64,000 nt of DNA, from assembly GCF_014195505.1 (NCBI RefSeq), contig NZ_JACIBV010000001.1, positions 1,302,001 through 1,366,000 on the forward strand, written 5' to 3'. The position numbers were made by a program, and so were the translations under genes. Origin of the DNA: Nonomuraea dietziae (GTDB lineage Bacteria; Actinomycetota; Actinomycetes; Streptosporangiales; Streptosporangiaceae). This document shows, in pieces, positions 61,556-64,000 of this stretch. The notes below the pieces were generated by a model. The model did no database searches. It had not been told where the DNA came from and worked only from the letters and a program-made list of their open reading frames with translations. Positions within the stretch are counted from its first letter, which is position 1. Every line of letters starts with the position of its first letter.

Positions 61556-62674
61556 ATGAATCTTTCTCCCGCTGCGCGCGCGGTCTTCGTGGAGCTGCTG
61601 GTGCACGGCCCGCTGTCCAGGGCCGAGGTGGCCAGGCGGCTGGAGCTGTCGCCCTCGGTGCTGACCAAGTTGACCAGACCGCTGCTGGCGGAGGGCTTCC
61701 TGGTCGAGGAGCCCGGCCCGGCGGGGGTGCCGGGGCGCCCCTCGGTGCCGCTGCGGGTCGAGCCCGCCCGAAGGGCCTACGCGGGGGTCAAGCTGACCGA
61801 CTCGGAGCTGTTCGCGGTCCGCACCGACCTGGGCGGCGCGGTCACCGCCGAGGTACGGCTGCCGCTCGAAGGCCACGAGGTCGGGCGGGTCGTCGGCAGG
61901 ATCGCCGAGGCCGTGGCGCTGCTGCCGGGAGACGAGCCGCCCGCCGCGGTGGGGGTGAGCCTGGCCGGGCCCGTCTCGCGCGCCGACGCCCTCGTGCGCC
62001 ACTCGCCTTTCCTCGGCTGGCGCGAGGTTCCCCTGGCCGGCCTGGTGACGGCGGCGACCGGGCTGCCCGCCGTCCTGGAGAACGACGTGCGGGCGCTGAC
62101 GGCGGCGGTGCACTGGTTCGGCGCGGCGGCGGGCCGCGGGACCTTCGCCCTGGTCACCATCGGAGAGGGGCTCGGCTGCGGGATCGTGGTCGACGACCGC
62201 CTCCTCGTGGGCACGGCGGGGGTGAGCGGGCAGATCGGGCACCTGGCGATCGACGACAGGGGTCCGATCTGCGAGCGCGGCCACCGCGGCTGCGCCCGCG
62301 CCTACCTGGCCTCTCCCTCGATCAGGCGGACGGCCAGGGCCGCGCTCGACCGTCCCTCGCTCACCTTCGAGCAGGCGCTCGACCTGGCCAGGCGGGGCGA
62401 CCCGGTGGCCAGGCGGATCTTCGACGAGGCCGGCCTGGCGCTGGGCAGGATCGTGGCGACGATCGCCAACCTGATCGGGCCCGAGGTGGTGGTGCTGTCG
62501 GGAGAGGCGGTGCACATGCACGAGGTGTGCGAGGCGGCGTTCGAGGCGGCGCTGGGCGAGCACACCCACTGGACCAGCGAGCCCGTGGAGGTGCGGGTGC
62601 AGCCTTTCGCCTTCACCGAATGGGCGCGGGGCGCGGCCGTGGTGGCGCTCCGCCACGACCTCGGGGTCGCCTGA
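61556..62674 (+). CDS. ROK family transcriptional repressor
   Basis: 372 aa. N-terminal winged helix (HGPLSRAEVARRLELSPSVL, TKLTRPLLAEGFLVEEP) joined to a ROK kinase-like domain: GVSLAGPVS, LENDVRALTAAVHWFG, and the zinc-type motif GHLAIDDRGPICERGHRGC (three Cys/His ligands present). Probably senses galactose or an alpha-galactoside and represses the divergent GH36 gene. Confidence 0.93.
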   Translation: MNLSPAARAVFVELLVHGPLSRAEVARRLELSPSVLTKLTRPLLAEGFLVEEPGPAGVPGRPSVPLRVEPARRAYAGVKLTDSELFAVRTDLGGAVTAEVRLPLEGHEVGRVVGRIAEAVALLPGDEPPAAVGVSLAGPVSRADALVRHSPFLGWREVPLAGLVTAATGLPAVLENDVRALTAAVHWFGAAAGRGTFALVTIGEGLGCGIVVDDRLLVGTAGVSGQIGHLAIDDRGPICERGHRGCARAYLASPSIRRTARAALDRPSLTFEQALDLARRGDPVARRIFDEAGLALGRIVATIANLIGPEVVVLSGEAVHMHEVCEAAFEAALGEHTHWTSEPVEVRVQPFAFTEWARGAAVVALRHDLGVA

Positions 62675-62681
62675 CGGCCGC

Positions 62682-63851
62682 TCACCCGGCCACCCGCTCG
62701 AGCCGCCTCCCCTCCTCGGCGCCTGCCCGCGACCGGGGACGCAGCGCCCCCGCGAGCAGCGTCATCACCGCAACGATCGCCGTGATCATCGCGAACGCGG
62801 CCGGGTACGACAGCGCTCCCGCCGCCCACCCCGTCACCGCGGGCGCGATCAGCCCCGACAGGTACGTGATGGTCGCCACCCCCGCGATGCCCTCGCCCGG
62901 CGTGTCGCCCACGTCGCCTGCGGCGGCGAACACGAGCGGCACCACGACCGCCACCCCCACGCCGACCAGGGCGAAGCCCGCCATGCACAGCCACGGCGTC
63001 CGGCCCGCCACCACCAGCACGCCACCGGCGGCGGCCACGATCCCGCCCACTCTGACGACGGCGACGGCGCCCATCCTGCGCACGAACCGATCTCCGATCA
63101 GCCGGGTCGCGGCCATGCAGAGCATGAAGACGGTGTAGGTCGCCGCCGCGACGCCGGGGCCCGCCGAGGCGACCGCCGTCACGTAGACGGCCGCCCAGTT
63201 GGCCGAGGCCCCTTCGGCGAACGTGCCGCAGAAGCCGACCAGGCCGACGGCGAGGATGGCGCGCGAGGGCAGGGCGAACCTGCGCGGCGCCGGGACGCCC
63301 TCGGACGACTGGTTCGCCAGGAGGCCTCGTCCGGCGAGGCCGCCCAGTCCGAGCAGGACCACCGAGACGACCGCCAGGTGCATCCTGGCGTCGATGCCCA
63401 GGTGCGCGGCGAGCACGCCCACGCCTCCCGCGGCGAGGCTGCCGACGCACCACATGCCGTGCAGCCCGGCGATGATGGAGCGGCCGAGGCGGCGTTCCAG
63501 CACCAGCGCCTGGGAGTTCATGACCACGTCACAGGTGCCCGCGGCCATGCCGAACACCAGGAAGACCCCGGCCAGCCACACCGGCGAGGGCGCCAGGGCG
63601 GGCAGCGCGAGACAGGCGCACCAGAGGGCGAGCAGGAGCCGCGTGGCGGTGCGCCCGCCGAGACGGTGGGCCATGCGGGTGGCCATGGGCATGGCCACGA
63701 AGGCGCCCACCGGCTGACACAGCAGGATCAGTCCGAGCACGGCGGGGGTGAGGTCGAGGTGCCCCTGCAACCAGGGGATGCGGGTCGACAGGCTGCCCGC
63801 GACCGCTCCGTGGAGGGCGAAGACAAGTGCGATGGCGCGATGGTTCGTCAC
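62682..63851 (-). CDS. MFS transporter (sugar permease-like)
   Basis: 389 aa, 12 helices, starting MTNHRAIALVFALHGAVAGS; loop 2-3 MATRMAHRLGGRTATRLLLA and helix 5 GLHGMWCVGSLAAGGVGVLA. Resembles FucP/YbjJ-type carriers and may take up or export sugars. It is divergent from a ROK gene, with duplicated operators between them, so its expression is probably sugar-controlled. Confidence 0.9.
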   Translation of the reverse strand: MTNHRAIALVFALHGAVAGSLSTRIPWLQGHLDLTPAVLGLILLCQPVGAFVAMPMATRMAHRLGGRTATRLLLALWCACLALPALAPSPVWLAGVFLVFGMAAGTCDVVMNSQALVLERRLGRSIIAGLHGMWCVGSLAAGGVGVLAAHLGIDARMHLAVVSVVLLGLGGLAGRGLLANQSSEGVPAPRRFALPSRAILAVGLVGFCGTFAEGASANWAAVYVTAVASAGPGVAAATYTVFMLCMAATRLIGDRFVRRMGAVAVVRVGGIVAAAGGVLVVAGRTPWLCMAGFALVGVGVAVVVPLVFAAAGDVGDTPGEGIAGVATITYLSGLIAPAVTGWAAGALSYPAAFAMITAIVAVMTLLAGALRPRSRAGAEEGRRLERVAG

Positions 63852-63865
63852 GCCCTAGAAATTAA

Positions 63866-63911
63866 CAGGCAGGCTTCCTGATGAAAAGAGGTATCAGGCA
63901 GGCTTCCTGAT
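63866..63911. promoter_or_regulatory. Two tandem copies of a 17-bp ROK-type operator
   Basis: CAGGCAGGCTTCCTGAT occurs at 63866-63882 and 63895-63911, 29 bp apart (about three helical turns). Each lies in an imperfect palindrome with TCAGG/CCTGA arms. They occupy the whole region between the MFS and ROK starts, consistent with cooperative autorepression. Confidence 0.7.
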
Positions 63912-63923
63912 TAATATGGGGGC

Positions 63924-64000
63924 GTGAAGACCGCGACCCCTGCCATGGCCCGTGCCATCAACGACCGGCTCGCCCTCGACCTGCTCCTCGAACAGGGCCC
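63924..64000 (+). CDS. ROK family regulator, N-terminus only (cut by window end)
   Basis: GTG start with GGGGG upstream; the 25 visible residues (VKTATPAMARAINDRLALDL, then LLEQGP) match the first helix of ROK repressors before their winged helix. Likely binds the duplicated operator just upstream and controls the divergent MFS gene. Confidence 0.65.
   Translation, partial: MKTATPAMARAINDRLALDLLLEQG

Noticed and set aside
61508..62656. Long upstream extension in frame with the GH36 gene
   Set aside because: Antisense to the ROK gene and not protein-like; the GH36 domain starts at 61507.

Overview
The window is GC-rich (roughly 70% or more), with strong GC3 bias, many GTG/TTG starts, frequent 4-bp ATGA/GTGA/TTGA gene overlaps, and regulator types (AfsR/SARP, large LuxR, PadR, ROK) typical of filamentous actinobacteria. 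The secreted glycoside hydrolases, SapA-like spore protein, GerW/YtfJ protein and collagen-like proteins suggest a soil member of Streptosporangiales (for example a Nonomuraea relative). The genus is inference. No rRNA, tRNA or CRISPR was seen.

Layout. 1-8.3 kb: ABC exporter of the FtsX/MacB type under a PadR regulator, a tiny secreted peptide, an APH-like kinase, an XRE/VOC divergent pair, a second PadR coupled to a membrane protein, and a sigma-factor operon with an overlapping 29-aa membrane microprotein. 8.3-11.2 kb: a GT-C membrane glycosyltransferase next to a collagen-like secreted protein (CLP1). 11.2-22.1 kb: an AfsR/SARP regulator divergent from a DHA2 exporter, a LuxR-family regulator divergent from an OYE reductase-MFS-luciferase-like monooxygenase operon, the last gene frameshifted. 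22.3-31 kb: accessory and decayed region with a SapA-like protein, an ABC-2 permease without its ATPase, a two-component system, three IS5-type remnants, a TetR regulator with tandem operators, an MDR reductase remnant, a DUF6326-like protein, and a second collagen-like protein (CLP2). 31-37.9 kb: membrane protein, HxlR, lipid kinase, ArsR/DHA2 exporter, TraR/DksA zinc finger, PhzF. 38-64 kb: carbohydrate and phosphate scavenging, with a GH18 chitinase, PhoD and a discoidin-type protein, a DeoR regulator, a six-gene translationally coupled rhamnosidase/ABC/sugar-isomerase operon, a giant NAGPA-metallophosphoesterase, GH36 alpha-galactosidase with a divergent ROK regulator, and an MFS carrier divergent from another ROK gene cut by the window end.

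How genes work together. The DeoR-flanked operon reads as a complete route for a rhamnose-containing or related deoxysugar oligosaccharide: surface capture by a lipoprotein, import by two permeases (energised by an ATPase encoded elsewhere), intracellular cleavage by two rhamnosidase-type hydrolases, and isomerisation of the sugar. PhoD and its discoidin partner may share the DeoR control.

Most unusual points. First, CLP1 and CLP2 lie 20 kb apart but share a six-cysteine plan and a C-terminal domain around different Gly-X-Y stretches, one GPT-rich and next to a GT-C transferase. Second, three large genes (monooxygenase, chitinase, NAGPA-phosphoesterase) are each interrupted by an apparent single-base insertion at a G4-5/C2-4 junction, which looks more like a systematic sequence error than three independent mutations.
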